Below, piece by piece: positions 28,607 through 37,188 of a stretch of DNA of 64,000 bases (position 1 is its first letter; each line of letters starts with the position of its first letter). This DNA comes from an uncultured Pelagibacteraceae bacterium. Lineage in GTDB: Bacteria > Pseudomonadota > Alphaproteobacteria > Pelagibacterales > Pelagibacteraceae. The stretch lies in assembly GCA_902522525.1 (NCBI GenBank), contig CABYVU010000003.1:1-64000 (forward strand), given 5' to 3'. A program made the translations under genes and the position numbers. The notes below the pieces were generated by a model. That model made no database searches. It saw nothing but the letters and a program-made list of their open reading frames with translations, and had not been told where the DNA came from.

Positions 28607-28662
28607 ACCGATGCGATATCGGTCTCTTTTTTACCATGAGATATGGTAAATGTAATTTACCA
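28607..28662 (-). promoter_or_regulatory. Hairpin-rich leader of the small basic gene
   Basis: Read on the minus strand, three perfect inverted repeats follow each other: TGGTAAAT-TAC-ATTTACCA (28662-28644), then TTACCAT-ATCTC-ATGGTAA (28649-28631) which overlaps the first and cannot form together with it, then ACCGAT-ATCGC-ATCGGT (28623-28607). The start codon lies 38 bases further on. The layout could be an RNA switch with exclusive hairpins or a set of operator dyads. Confidence 0.6.
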
Positions 28663-28741
28663 TTCTAGAAAATTGATTTCAAATTATTAAAAAAAATAAA
28701 AGATCAAAATGGGTTTAATTAATTATATTTATCAACAAAAT

Positions 28742-29896
28742 TTAATTAGAATTAAATTGGATCCATTTACTATTGTTCTTACTTGACTTAATAACGTTTT
28801 CTATAAACTTCATTCCATCAATTCCATCATCAATAGTGGGGTAACAATTATTTGACTTATCATATTCTTGTCTATCAATATTAGCTGATAGCTCTTTGTA
28901 AACATCACTATAAATATTAGCAAAACCTTCTAAATAACCTTCTGGATGACCTTGGGGAATTCTTGTTACTTTTTTAGCTTCTTCACTCGTCATATTGCTC
29001 CCTCTTGTAATGTTCTGAGCAGGGTTACCAAATTTAGTATAACTCAGGTAATTTGGATCTTCCTGCCTCCACTCAATTCCTGCATTTTCTCCATATACTC
29101 GAATTTTAAGATTATTTTCATTTCCAACTGCTACTTGACTTGACCATATTGATCCTTTCGCACCCCCTTTAAATCTTAGCATTATTTGAGCGTTATCATC
29201 TACTTGTCTTCCTTCAACAAATGTATGAATATCGGCCGAAATTTCATCTACCTCTAGTCCAGTGATAAACCTAATCAAATTATAGGCATGAGTTCCAATA
29301 TCACCTATACAACCACCGGCGCCTGACCTATTGGGATCAGTTCTCCACTCTGCTTGCTTTAATCCACTATCCTCTGCCTTTGTAGTTAACCAATCTTGAG
29401 GATATTCAGCTTGAATAACTCTCAAAGAACCTAAGTCTCCTTTTTGAACTAAGGATCTTGCATGTCGAACCATAGGATATCCAGTGTAATTATGTGTCAA
29501 AGCAAATATTAATTTTTTGCTTTCAATTACCTTTTTAAGATCTATTGCTTCCTTACTAGACATACCAATTGGCTTATCGCAAATAATATGTATCCCATTT
29601 TCTGCAAAAATTTTTGCAATAGGTACATGTAAATGATTTGGAGTTACTATTGAAACTACATCAATACCATCTGCTCTAGTTGACTCTTTTTCAGCCATCT
29701 CTTTATAGGTTTTATAGATCCTATCATTTTCTAGACCAAGATTTTTTCCAGTTTCTTTTGAATTTTCAAAGTCAGATGAAAATGATCCAGCAACTAATTC
29801 ATAATACCCATCAAGTCTTAAAGCTATTCTGTGGACACTTCCAATAAAAGCATCTTTACCACCACCAACCATGCCGATGCGTATTTTTCTATTCAT
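28742..29896 (-). CDS. Gfo/Idh/MocA-family NAD(P)-dependent sugar dehydrogenase
   Basis: A 384-residue protein: N-terminal Rossmann motif IGMVGGGKDAFIGSVH near residue 6, the EKP-type motif as CDKPIGMS near 109 (Lys110 catalytic), and a C-terminal GFO domain with CIGDIGTHAYNLIRF near 196 (His of GTHA). These enzymes oxidise sugars, inositols or their derivatives. One-base overlap (TAATG) with the upstream isomerase gene. Divergent from the sugar ABC transporter, so probably the first steps after uptake. Confidence 0.92.
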   Translation of the reverse strand: MNRKIRIGMVGGGKDAFIGSVHRIALRLDGYYELVAGSFSSDFENSKETGKNLGLENDRIYKTYKEMAEKESTRADGIDVVSIVTPNHLHVPIAKIFAENGIHIICDKPIGMSSKEAIDLKKVIESKKLIFALTHNYTGYPMVRHARSLVQKGDLGSLRVIQAEYPQDWLTTKAEDSGLKQAEWRTDPNRSGAGGCIGDIGTHAYNLIRFITGLEVDEISADIHTFVEGRQVDDNAQIMLRFKGGAKGSIWSSQVAVGNENNLKIRVYGENAGIEWRQEDPNYLSYTKFGNPAQNITRGSNMTSEEAKKVTRIPQGHPEGYLEGFANIYSDVYKELSANIDRQEYDKSNNCYPTIDDGIDGMKFIENVIKSSKNNSKWIQFNSN

Positions 29897-30951
29897 TAAT
29901 TAATGCCAAGCATTTTTTTGTTTGCTTCATGGTCAGCTCCGCTACCTGCAAAATCATCAAAAGCTTTTTCTGTTGTATTAATTATATGATTTTTAATAAA
30001 TTCTGCTCCCTCTCTTGCTCCATCTTCTGGATGTTTAAGACAGCATTCCCATTCAAGAACTGCCCAACCATCATAATCATATGAAGTTAGTTTTGAAAAT
30101 ATAGATTTAAAATCAACTTGTCCATCACCAAGCGATCTAAATCTACCAGCTCTATTTACCCATGATTGAAATCCACCATACACTCCTTGTTTTCCAGATG
30201 GATTTAACTCAGCATCTTTAACGTGAAACATTTTTATCTTCTCATGATAAATATCAATATGAGCTAAATAATCCAGATGCTGTAGAACATAATGGCTTGG
30301 ATCAAAAAGCATATTACATCTTTTGTGATTACCAACTCTTTCTAAGAACATTTCAAAAGTTACACCATCATGAAGATCTTCACCTGGATGTATTTCATAA
30401 CATAAGTCAACTCCATTATTATCAAATTGATCAAGAATGGGTTTCCATCTTTTTGATAGTTCATCAAATGCATTTTCAATTAAACCTTCAGGTCTTTGTG
30501 GCCAAGGGTAAACATAAGGCCAAGCAAGTGCTCCTGAAAAAGTTACATGTTTATCTATTCCTAGACTGTTTGATGCTTTTCCAGCCATCATTAATTGATT
30601 TACAGCCCATTCTTGTCTTGCTTTGGGATTTCCTCTTACTTCAGGTGCAGCAAAACCATCAAAAGCAGTGTCATAAGCAGGATGTACTGCAACAAGTTGA
30701 CCTTGTAGATGAGTTGATAATTCTGTAATTTCTAAATTGTGTGATTTAGCAATTCCTTTAATCTCATCACAATAATCTTTACTTTCTGATGCTTTTTTTA
30801 AATCAATTAATCTACCGTCCCAACTTGGAATTTGTATACCTTTGTAACCAAGAGATGATGCCCATTTACAAATATTATCTAAAGAATTAAACGGTGCATC
30901 TTCGCCTACAAATTGTGCTAGGAAAATTGCAGGACCTTTTATTTTGTTCAT
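29896..30951 (-). CDS. Sugar isomerase/epimerase (xylose-isomerase-like TIM barrel)
   Basis: A 351-residue AP-endonuclease-2/xylose-isomerase-like TIM barrel. Metal ligands are suggested by LCYEIHPGEDLHDG near residue 182, MLFDPSHYVLQH near 214, KMFHVKDAEL near 239 and AVLEWECCLKHPEDG near 293. Family members isomerise, epimerise, dehydrate or decarboxylate keto sugars. It forms an operon with the Gfo/Idh/MocA dehydrogenase and faces the transporter genes across a 116-base divergent promoter region. Confidence 0.9.
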   Translation of the reverse strand: MNKIKGPAIFLAQFVGEDAPFNSLDNICKWASSLGYKGIQIPSWDGRLIDLKKASESKDYCDEIKGIAKSHNLEITELSTHLQGQLVAVHPAYDTAFDGFAAPEVRGNPKARQEWAVNQLMMAGKASNSLGIDKHVTFSGALAWPYVYPWPQRPEGLIENAFDELSKRWKPILDQFDNNGVDLCYEIHPGEDLHDGVTFEMFLERVGNHKRCNMLFDPSHYVLQHLDYLAHIDIYHEKIKMFHVKDAELNPSGKQGVYGGFQSWVNRAGRFRSLGDGQVDFKSIFSKLTSYDYDGWAVLEWECCLKHPEDGAREGAEFIKNHIINTTEKAFDDFAGSGADHEANKKMLGIN

Positions 30952-31067
30952 AATTCCCCTTTCTCTTTAATTTTTTACCCAACTATTTTTTACAAAAAAA
31001 ATACTAGCAGGCACAAGTCTTCTTGGATAGACTATTATTAAGAATAATTAAATTAATAGGAGATAAA

Positions 31068-32372
31068 ATGAAAAAAATAATGATTTTATTGTTTGTTTCT
31101 CTATTTACTTTTTCTGCAAATTCAAATGCTAAGTCAATAACATTAGGATGGGCCGCTTGGGACCCTGCTAATGCATTACAAGAACTTACAAAAGAGTTTA
31201 CAGCAGAGACAGGAATAGATGTTAACTTCGAATTCGTACCATGGCCTAATTTTGCTGATCGTATGTTGAACGAACTTAACAACAAAGGTAAAACTTTTGA
31301 CTTGTTAATTGGTGACTCACAATGGATCGGTGCTGGTGCAGTGTATGGACACTACGTAAAATTGAATGACTTTTTTGATAAAGAAGGAATTTCAATGAAT
31401 GATTTCTCACCTGCAACAGTTTATGCGTATTCAACATGGCCAAAAGGAAGTGAAAACTATTATGCACTACCAGCTATGGGAGATGCATTAGCATGGGCTT
31501 ATAGAAAAGACTGGTTTGATAGACCTGAGCTTAAATCTGAATTCAAAAAGAAACATGGTTATGATTTAGGTGTGCCTGCCAGTTGGGATCAGCTATATGA
31601 CATGTGTACTTTTTTCCAAGGTAGAGAAATTGATGGTCAAAAAAGATACGGTGCTGCTATAAATACAGAGCGTGGATCTGAAGGTATTACAATGGGTGTA
31701 ACTGCTGCTATGTATGCATGGGGTATGGAGTATGAAAATCCAAACAAACCATACGATATGGAAGGTTATTTCAATTCTCCACAAGCAGTAGAAGCTGTAG
31801 AGTTCTATAGAAAATTATATGAGGACTGTGCTCCTCCAGGACACTCTGATGCTTATATGGTTGCAAACTTAGATGCATATAAATCAGGACAAGTAGCATT
31901 CCAAATGAACTGGTATGCTTTTTGGCCAGGTGTTTCTAAAGAAGATAGCGACGGAAGAGTTAGTGGTTTCTTTGCAAATCCAAAACAAAACGTAGCTGCT
32001 GCAACATTAGGTGGACAAGGTATATCTGTTGTTAAATATTCAGATAAACAAGATCTTGCATTAGAATATATTAAATGGTTTGCAAGACCAGATGTACAGC
32101 AAAAATGGTGGGATTTAGGCGGATATTCATGTCATAATGATGTATTAAATTCACCATCGTTCCCTACATCTACAGTTTATGCACAAGGTTTCTTAGACTC
32201 AATGGGAATTGTCAAAGATTTTTGGCAAGAACCAACATTTGTTGAGTTAATGTTACCTATGCAGGAAGCTATTCATGATTACGTTGTTAATGGAAAAGGA
32301 ACCGCTAAAGGCGCTCTAGATAAAATTATCGAAGAGTGGGTTGAAGTATTTGAAGCTGACGGAAAACTTTAA
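31068..32372 (+). CDS. Carbohydrate ABC transporter substrate-binding protein
   Basis: A family 1 (MalE-like) binding protein of 434 residues. I start it at the ATG at 31068 because TAGGAG lies eight bases before it and a clean signal peptide follows (cleavage after SNA, about residue 22). Aromatic residues are dense in the ligand region (MNWYAFWPG, KWWDLGGYSCHND), typical of sugar or polyol binding. It is followed by an intrinsic terminator and then the permeases. Confidence 0.94.
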   Translation: MKKIMILLFVSLFTFSANSNAKSITLGWAAWDPANALQELTKEFTAETGIDVNFEFVPWPNFADRMLNELNNKGKTFDLLIGDSQWIGAGAVYGHYVKLNDFFDKEGISMNDFSPATVYAYSTWPKGSENYYALPAMGDALAWAYRKDWFDRPELKSEFKKKHGYDLGVPASWDQLYDMCTFFQGREIDGQKRYGAAINTERGSEGITMGVTAAMYAWGMEYENPNKPYDMEGYFNSPQAVEAVEFYRKLYEDCAPPGHSDAYMVANLDAYKSGQVAFQMNWYAFWPGVSKEDSDGRVSGFFANPKQNVAAATLGGQGISVVKYSDKQDLALEYIKWFARPDVQQKWWDLGGYSCHNDVLNSPSFPTSTVYAQGFLDSMGIVKDFWQEPTFVELMLPMQEAIHDYVVNGKGTAKGALDKIIEEWVEVFEADGKL

Positions 32373-32393
32373 CATTAATACTTAAAAATATAA

Positions 32394-32427
32394 AAAAAAA
32401 GGGGGAGTAATATCTCCCCTTTTTTTT
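32394..32427 (+). terminator. Intrinsic terminator after sugar-binding-protein gene
   Basis: GGGGAG (32402-32407) pairs with CTCCCC (32414-32419) over a six-base loop, flanked by A and T runs that extend the stem and give an eight-base T tract. It lies between the binding-protein gene and the permease genes and would limit read-through. Confidence 0.88.
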
Positions 32428-32438
32428 AAAAAAATCAT

Positions 32439-33338
32439 ATGAGCGTTAAAAAAAAATTTAAAGGACTTTCTGATAAAGCTGTAGCATGGCTTTTCATTGG
32501 ACCATCCGTCTTTCTTTTATTGGCGATAAATATTTATCCTTTGATTTATGCAATCAGAATGTCTTTTACAAATTTTTACGCAAATAAAATAGGGAGAGAA
32601 CCACAGTTTGTTGGTTTAAAAAATTATATAAAGGTTCTCAATAAAGAGGCCATATGGGAAAAAATGCAGGTTACTGCAAACTTTATGTTTTGGACTTTGT
32701 TACTTCAGGCAGTAATAGGATTAGGTTTGGCTTTATTATTAAACAGGAAATTTAAAGGTAATGAATTATTAACCACACTAATAGTATTACCAATGATGTT
32801 ATCGCCTGCTGTTGTGGGTGTTTTTTGGACTTATCTTTATAATCCTCAAGTAGGTTTATTTAATTATGTAGTAAACTTTTTTTACGATTTTGGAAGTTTT
32901 GATATGATTGGTTCAAGTGAACTCGCACCTTGGTCGATAGTTATAGTTGATACTTGGATGTGGACACCTTTTACAATGTTGATTTGTTTAGCCGGTCTAA
33001 GATCTGTTCCAAATTATTTATACGAGGCTGCTGAAGTTGATAGAGCTAGTAAATGGCAACAATTTATATACATCACACTACCATCTGTATTACCATTTTT
33101 ATTATTGGCTTTGTTATTTAGAGGGATTGAGAATTTCAAAATGTTCGACATGGTCGTTGAACTTACATCTGGTGGCCCTGGTTCGGCTACAGAGCTCGCC
33201 TCAATCAATTTAAAAAGAGAAGCATTTGAAAAATGGAAAACTGGTTACAGTTCTGCTTTTGCTGTCATTTTATTTGTAACTATTTTTGGTTTTGGAAATG
33301 TATATGTAAAAGTAATGAATAAAATAAAGGAACGCTGA
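32439..33338 (+). CDS. Carbohydrate ABC transporter permease 1 (MalF-like)
   Basis: A 299-residue inner-membrane protein with six predicted helices. The EAA loop, which docks the ATPase, is YEAAEVDRASKWQQFIYITLP near residue 194. The LAPWSIVIVDTWMWTPF segment is typical of MalF-type sugar permeases. It overlaps the second permease by one base (TGATG). Confidence 0.93.
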   Translation: MSVKKKFKGLSDKAVAWLFIGPSVFLLLAINIYPLIYAIRMSFTNFYANKIGREPQFVGLKNYIKVLNKEAIWEKMQVTANFMFWTLLLQAVIGLGLALLLNRKFKGNELLTTLIVLPMMLSPAVVGVFWTYLYNPQVGLFNYVVNFFYDFGSFDMIGSSELAPWSIVIVDTWMWTPFTMLICLAGLRSVPNYLYEAAEVDRASKWQQFIYITLPSVLPFLLLALLFRGIENFKMFDMVVELTSGGPGSATELASINLKREAFEKWKTGYSSAFAVILFVTIFGFGNVYVKVMNKIKER

Positions 33339-34282
33339 TGGATACATCAAGATCATATTTAGAACCTTCATCGTTTTCAAAGAAACTTGCTGCAACAATT
33401 ATTATTGTTTACACAGTAATAACATTGATACCTATTTCTTGGATGGTAATGACAAGTTTTAAGAATGTTAATAGTGCAATTTCTTATCCACCTGAAGTAC
33501 TGTTTGAACCATCTTTAGAGGGATATGTTAACTTGTTCACTAATAGATCAAGGCAATCTCAGGAATATCTTGACTCTTTGCCAGCTCCAGAAACTTGGTA
33601 TGAAGAATTAGTTAGAAGTAGAGAAATGGTCATAACGGGGCCATCAAAATTTTTAGGTAGATACTCAAATTCAATGATAATTGGCTTTGGGTCAACTTTT
33701 GCATCCGTATTTTTGGGTGCATTAGCGGCGTATGCATTCTCTAGATTTAGAGTTCCATTAAAAGATGATTTATTATTTTTTATTCTTTCTACCAGGATGT
33801 TTCCACCAATAGCGGTGGCTGTTCCAATATTCATTATGTATAGAAAATTAGGATTAGGGGATACTCACCTTGGAATGATCATATTATATACAGTCGTAAA
33901 TTTAAGTTTAGCAGTATGGCTATTAAAAGGATTTATGGATGAAATTCCTAAAGAATACGAAGAAGCAGCTATGATTGATGGATATTCTAGACTTCAAGCG
34001 TTCTTTAAAGTTGTTCTTCCACAAGCGATGACCGGTATTGCTGCAACAGCAATCTTTTGCATGATTTTTTCATGGAACGAATATGCATTTGCTGTTCTCC
34101 TCACTCAATTTAACGCACAAACAGCTCCACCATTCATCCCGACAATTATTGGAGAAGGAGGTTTGGATTGGCCTGCTATTGGGGCTGGAACAACTTTATT
34201 TTTATTACCAGTGATGATTTTTACAATTATTTTAAGAAAACATCTTTTGAGAGGTATTACTTTTGGAGCAGTTAGAAAATAA
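33338..34282 (+). CDS. Carbohydrate ABC transporter permease 2 (MalG-like)
   Basis: A 314-residue inner-membrane protein with six predicted helices and EAA loop YEEAAMIDGYSRLQAFFKVVLP near residue 207. The first periplasmic loop (residues 45-105) is long and carries an insertion with SLPAPETWYEELVRSREM. It forms the heterodimeric channel with the preceding gene product. One-base overlap with the small membrane protein gene. Confidence 0.93.
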   Translation: MDTSRSYLEPSSFSKKLAATIIIVYTVITLIPISWMVMTSFKNVNSAISYPPEVLFEPSLEGYVNLFTNRSRQSQEYLDSLPAPETWYEELVRSREMVITGPSKFLGRYSNSMIIGFGSTFASVFLGALAAYAFSRFRVPLKDDLLFFILSTRMFPPIAVAVPIFIMYRKLGLGDTHLGMIILYTVVNLSLAVWLLKGFMDEIPKEYEEAAMIDGYSRLQAFFKVVLPQAMTGIAATAIFCMIFSWNEYAFAVLLTQFNAQTAPPFIPTIIGEGGLDWPAIGAGTTLFLLPVMIFTIILRKHLLRGITFGAVRK

Positions 34283-34473
34283 TGCAAGAAGAAAAATCAT
34301 TAATGAGAAAAATATTTAGAAGAGTTTACTGGGAAAATTTATCCACAGTATTAATTTTATTAGGAGTTTTCATGTTATTGCAACCATTTGCAATGTGGAT
34401 GTATACTTACTCATTTATTGTAATTTTAGTTGGAACTATAGGTTTCGTAATCACAAGTCACTTTCCGGATTAA
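34282..34473 (+). CDS. Small membrane protein inside the sugar ABC operon
   Basis: A 63-residue protein with two closely spaced hydrophobic helices (about residues 18-36 and 38-58) and a charged N-terminus. It is translationally coupled to permease 2 by a one-base overlap and ends one base before the first ATPase gene, so it is built into the transporter operon. Rhizobial glycerol transporters (glpSTPQUV) also carry a small membrane protein and two ATPases; whether this is homologous cannot be judged by eye. It may be an accessory subunit. Confidence 0.82.
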   Translation: MQEEKSLMRKIFRRVYWENLSTVLILLGVFMLLQPFAMWMYTYSFIVILVGTIGFVITSHFPD

Positions 34474-34474
34474 T

Positions 34475-35557
34475 ATGTCTAAAATTAAAATAGTAAATTT
34501 ACAAAAATCATTCGGAGATTTCACTGCAGTTAAAAATTCTAATTTAACAATTAATGATAAAGAGTTTTTTGTTTTGCTTGGCCCATCTGGATGTGGAAAA
34601 ACAACAACTTTAAGAATGATTGCTGGATTAGAATTACCAACATCAGGAGAAATTTATTTAGGAGATGAAGAAGTTGGAATGTTAAGAGCATCTGAGAGAG
34701 ATATTGCCTTCGTTTTTCAATTGTTTGCCCTCTATCCACATATGAATGTGAAAAATAACCTGTCTTTTCCACTCAAAATGCAAGGTTATAGTAGAAGTGA
34801 AATTAAAACTAGAGTTGAAGAAGCAGCAAAACTTTTAAGAATTGATCATATTTTAAATTCCAACATTTCTTCTTTATCGGGTGGAGATAGACAACGTGTA
34901 GCTCTTGGAAGAGCTTTAGTAAGAAGACCCAAAGCATTTTTAATGGATGAGCCTTTAGGTACTTTGGATGCAGAATTTAGAGAATTAATGTGTTTAGAAC
35001 TTAAGAAATTACATATCGATATTGGCGCTACCACTGTTTATGTAACACACGATCAATTAGAAGCAATGTCGTTAGCTGATCGTATTGCTGTAATGGATGG
35101 TGGTGAAATTCTACAAGCTGACGAACCTTCAGTAATCTACAATAAACCTGCAACCAAATTTGTAGCATCATTTATTGGCTCCCCTGGAATGAATTTTATA
35201 AGTATTGATCAAGGTATTTCCAATGAACAGTCGACTTTAAAAATAGAGGGGACAGATTTTATTATACCTAAACAGCATGAGATATCAAAAGGAAAAAAAA
35301 ACTCATTTGGTATTCGTCCTGAAAACTTATCTCTCACTAACGAAGGTGGTCTTAAAGGTTCAGTATTTGGAGTTGAATATTTAGGCTCAAGAAAAATTGT
35401 AACCGTTAAAACTAATTTTGGAGAAATCAAAGTAAAAACTGATATTTCAACAAGTGTTAAAATCAATGAAAACGTTCAAGTAAAACCTTCGAATGATAAC
35501 ATAATTATTTTTGACGGTGAGACTGACAAATCTCTTAAAAGTGAGTTCATGAATTAA
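34475..35557 (+). CDS. Carbohydrate ABC transporter ATP-binding protein 1
   Basis: A 360-residue MalK/UgpC-type ATPase: Walker A GPSGCGKTTTLR near residue 38, signature LSGGDRQRVALGRAL (D replaces the usual Q), Walker B AFLMDEPLGTLDA, H-loop VTHDQLEAM, and a C-terminal TOBE regulatory domain (FGIRPENL). A second, similar ATPase gene overlaps its stop by one base, which suggests a heterodimeric nucleotide-binding pair. Confidence 0.94.
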   Translation: MSKIKIVNLQKSFGDFTAVKNSNLTINDKEFFVLLGPSGCGKTTTLRMIAGLELPTSGEIYLGDEEVGMLRASERDIAFVFQLFALYPHMNVKNNLSFPLKMQGYSRSEIKTRVEEAAKLLRIDHILNSNISSLSGGDRQRVALGRALVRRPKAFLMDEPLGTLDAEFRELMCLELKKLHIDIGATTVYVTHDQLEAMSLADRIAVMDGGEILQADEPSVIYNKPATKFVASFIGSPGMNFISIDQGISNEQSTLKIEGTDFIIPKQHEISKGKKNSFGIRPENLSLTNEGGLKGSVFGVEYLGSRKIVTVKTNFGEIKVKTDISTSVKINENVQVKPSNDNIIIFDGETDKSLKSEFMN

Positions 35558-36564
35558 TGGCAAAAATAGAATTAAAAAATTTATCTAAAACCTATAATAA
35601 AAAAATTGAGGCCTTACATGATATAAATTTTACTATTGAGGATGGTCAGTTTTTTGTTTTATTGGGCCCCTCTGGCGCTGGGAAAACTACTACATTAAGA
35701 TGTATTGCTGGATTAGAGAAAATAGATAATGGAAGTATTCTATTTAACGATGAGTCTGTAACCGAAGATCAACCAGCATCAAGAGATGTTTGTTTTGTGT
35801 TTCAACAATACTCTTTATATCCTCACTATAGTGTTTATGAAAATTTAGCATTCCCTTTAAGATCTCCAATGAGGAAATTACCTGAGGAAGAAATTAAAAC
35901 TAAGGTTGAGAATATTGCAAGTATGTTAAAGATTTCAAATAAGCTAAATAATAAAGCTACACAATTATCTGGTGGTGAGATGCAAAGAGTTGCAATTGGA
36001 CGCGCTCTAGTTCGTGAACCAAATTTATACTTGATGGATGAACCGTTGTCTTCTCTAGATGCTAAATTAAGAGAGAGTTTAAGGGTTGAATTAAAAAACA
36101 TTCAAACCAATTTAAATGCAACAATACTTTATGTTACACACGATCAAGCAGAAGCCACTACTTTAGCAGATAAAATTGGAGTTTTAAAAGAGGGTCATTT
36201 AGTCCAAATAGGTACTCCTGAAGAGATATATGAAAATCCAAATTCTATATATGTTTCGCAAAGATTGGGTTCGCCAAAAATCAATATTCTTCCTGGAACC
36301 TTACTTGGAATGAATGATGTACCTACTTTTGGTATAAGACCTGAGAATATTACAATAGGAAATGGTAACCACTTAGCCAAAATTATCTCAATTGAAAATC
36401 TAGGCTCTGAAACAGTAGTTGCTTTAAATTTTAAAGACCAAGAAATACTTGTGTCAATTCAAGGTAATTATAAATCATCAATAAATGAGACAATTAATTT
36501 TGACATCAACAATGCAAAAGTTTTAAAATTTGATCAAGAAGGAAACAGAATTTATGAGCGTTAG
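35557..36564 (+). CDS. Carbohydrate ABC transporter ATP-binding protein 2
   Basis: A 335-residue MalK-type ATPase: Walker A GPSGAGKTTTLR near residue 37, signature LSGGEMQRVAIGRAL, Walker B LYLMDEPLSSLDA, VTHDQAEAT, TOBE domain with FGIRPENITI. It differs enough from the preceding ATPase that the two are not a recent duplication. Its last 11 bases overlap the start of the dhaL gene, tying the kinase to the transporter operon. Confidence 0.94.
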   Translation: MAKIELKNLSKTYNKKIEALHDINFTIEDGQFFVLLGPSGAGKTTTLRCIAGLEKIDNGSILFNDESVTEDQPASRDVCFVFQQYSLYPHYSVYENLAFPLRSPMRKLPEEEIKTKVENIASMLKISNKLNNKATQLSGGEMQRVAIGRALVREPNLYLMDEPLSSLDAKLRESLRVELKNIQTNLNATILYVTHDQAEATTLADKIGVLKEGHLVQIGTPEEIYENPNSIYVSQRLGSPKINILPGTLLGMNDVPTFGIRPENITIGNGNHLAKIISIENLGSETVVALNFKDQEILVSIQGNYKSSINETINFDINNAKVLKFDQEGNRIYER

Positions 36565-37180
36565 TTTTTTAATTTCTCAAGCAAAGGGTGTCCAAAAAGT
36601 TATAGATGAAAATTCTGCTGAAATAGAAGTTCTTGATCAAAAAATTGGAGACGGAGACCATATTTTCAACATTCAAAGAGGTTTAAAGTTAGTTGTTGAG
36701 CTTGAAGACTCAATTAAAGATTTACCATTAGCCAAAGCTTTAAATATGATAGCAATGAAAGTTCTATCAGGTATCGGTGGATCATCAGGCGCTTTATTTG
36801 GAACTTTTTTTATGACCATGGCCAAATCTCCTGATCTAGATAAAGATGTTGATTTTAATAAAGCATGTGAAATGATTATAAGTGGAATTAAAGCTATGAA
36901 AGAAAGAGGAAAAGCTGATGTTGGAGAAAAAACTATGATGGATGTTTTAATACCAGTTTCAGAAAAACTTAACGAATTAAAAAATGAAAGTGAATTTAAA
37001 TCAGGTTTAAATGAAGTAATAAAAATTGCTGAAGAAAGAATGTTATCTACAAAAGATATGTTAGCCACAAAAGGTAGAGCTTCTTTTTTAGGTGAACGTG
37101 CAAAAGGTCATATAGATCCTGGAGCCCGTTCTTCACAGCTTATAATAGATACAATTTGTAAATCAGTAATTAATAATTAG
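36554..37180 (+). CDS. dhaL: Dihydroxyacetone-kinase-family ADP/ATP-binding subunit (DhaL)
   Basis: A 208-residue DhaL-like protein from the ATG at 36554; an earlier in-frame ATG at 36530 lies deeper in the ATPase gene and adds residues not seen in the family. The Mg-nucleotide aspartates are present in LDQKIGDGDHIFN (Asp28, Asp33, Asp35), as are GIGGSSGALFGTFF and the C-terminal GRASFLGERAKGHIDPGARSS. It phosphorylates the substrate held on DhaK. No dhaM or PTS gene follows. Confidence 0.94.
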   Translation: MSVSFLISQAKGVQKVIDENSAEIEVLDQKIGDGDHIFNIQRGLKLVVELEDSIKDLPLAKALNMIAMKVLSGIGGSSGALFGTFFMTMAKSPDLDKDVDFNKACEMIISGIKAMKERGKADVGEKTMMDVLIPVSEKLNELKNESEFKSGLNEVIKIAEERMLSTKDMLATKGRASFLGERAKGHIDPGARSSQLIIDTICKSVINN

Positions 37181-37188
37181 GAGGGAAA

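Noticed and set aside
30297..30728. A 143-codon plus-strand frame
   Set aside because: It is antisense to the isomerase/epimerase gene, is dominated by His/Leu/Gln residues typical of reversed coding sequence, and has no motif.
36673..37068. A 131-codon minus-strand frame
   Set aside because: It is antisense to dhaL, whose catalytic motifs are clear; composition is Ser/Leu/Ile-rich as in other shadows.
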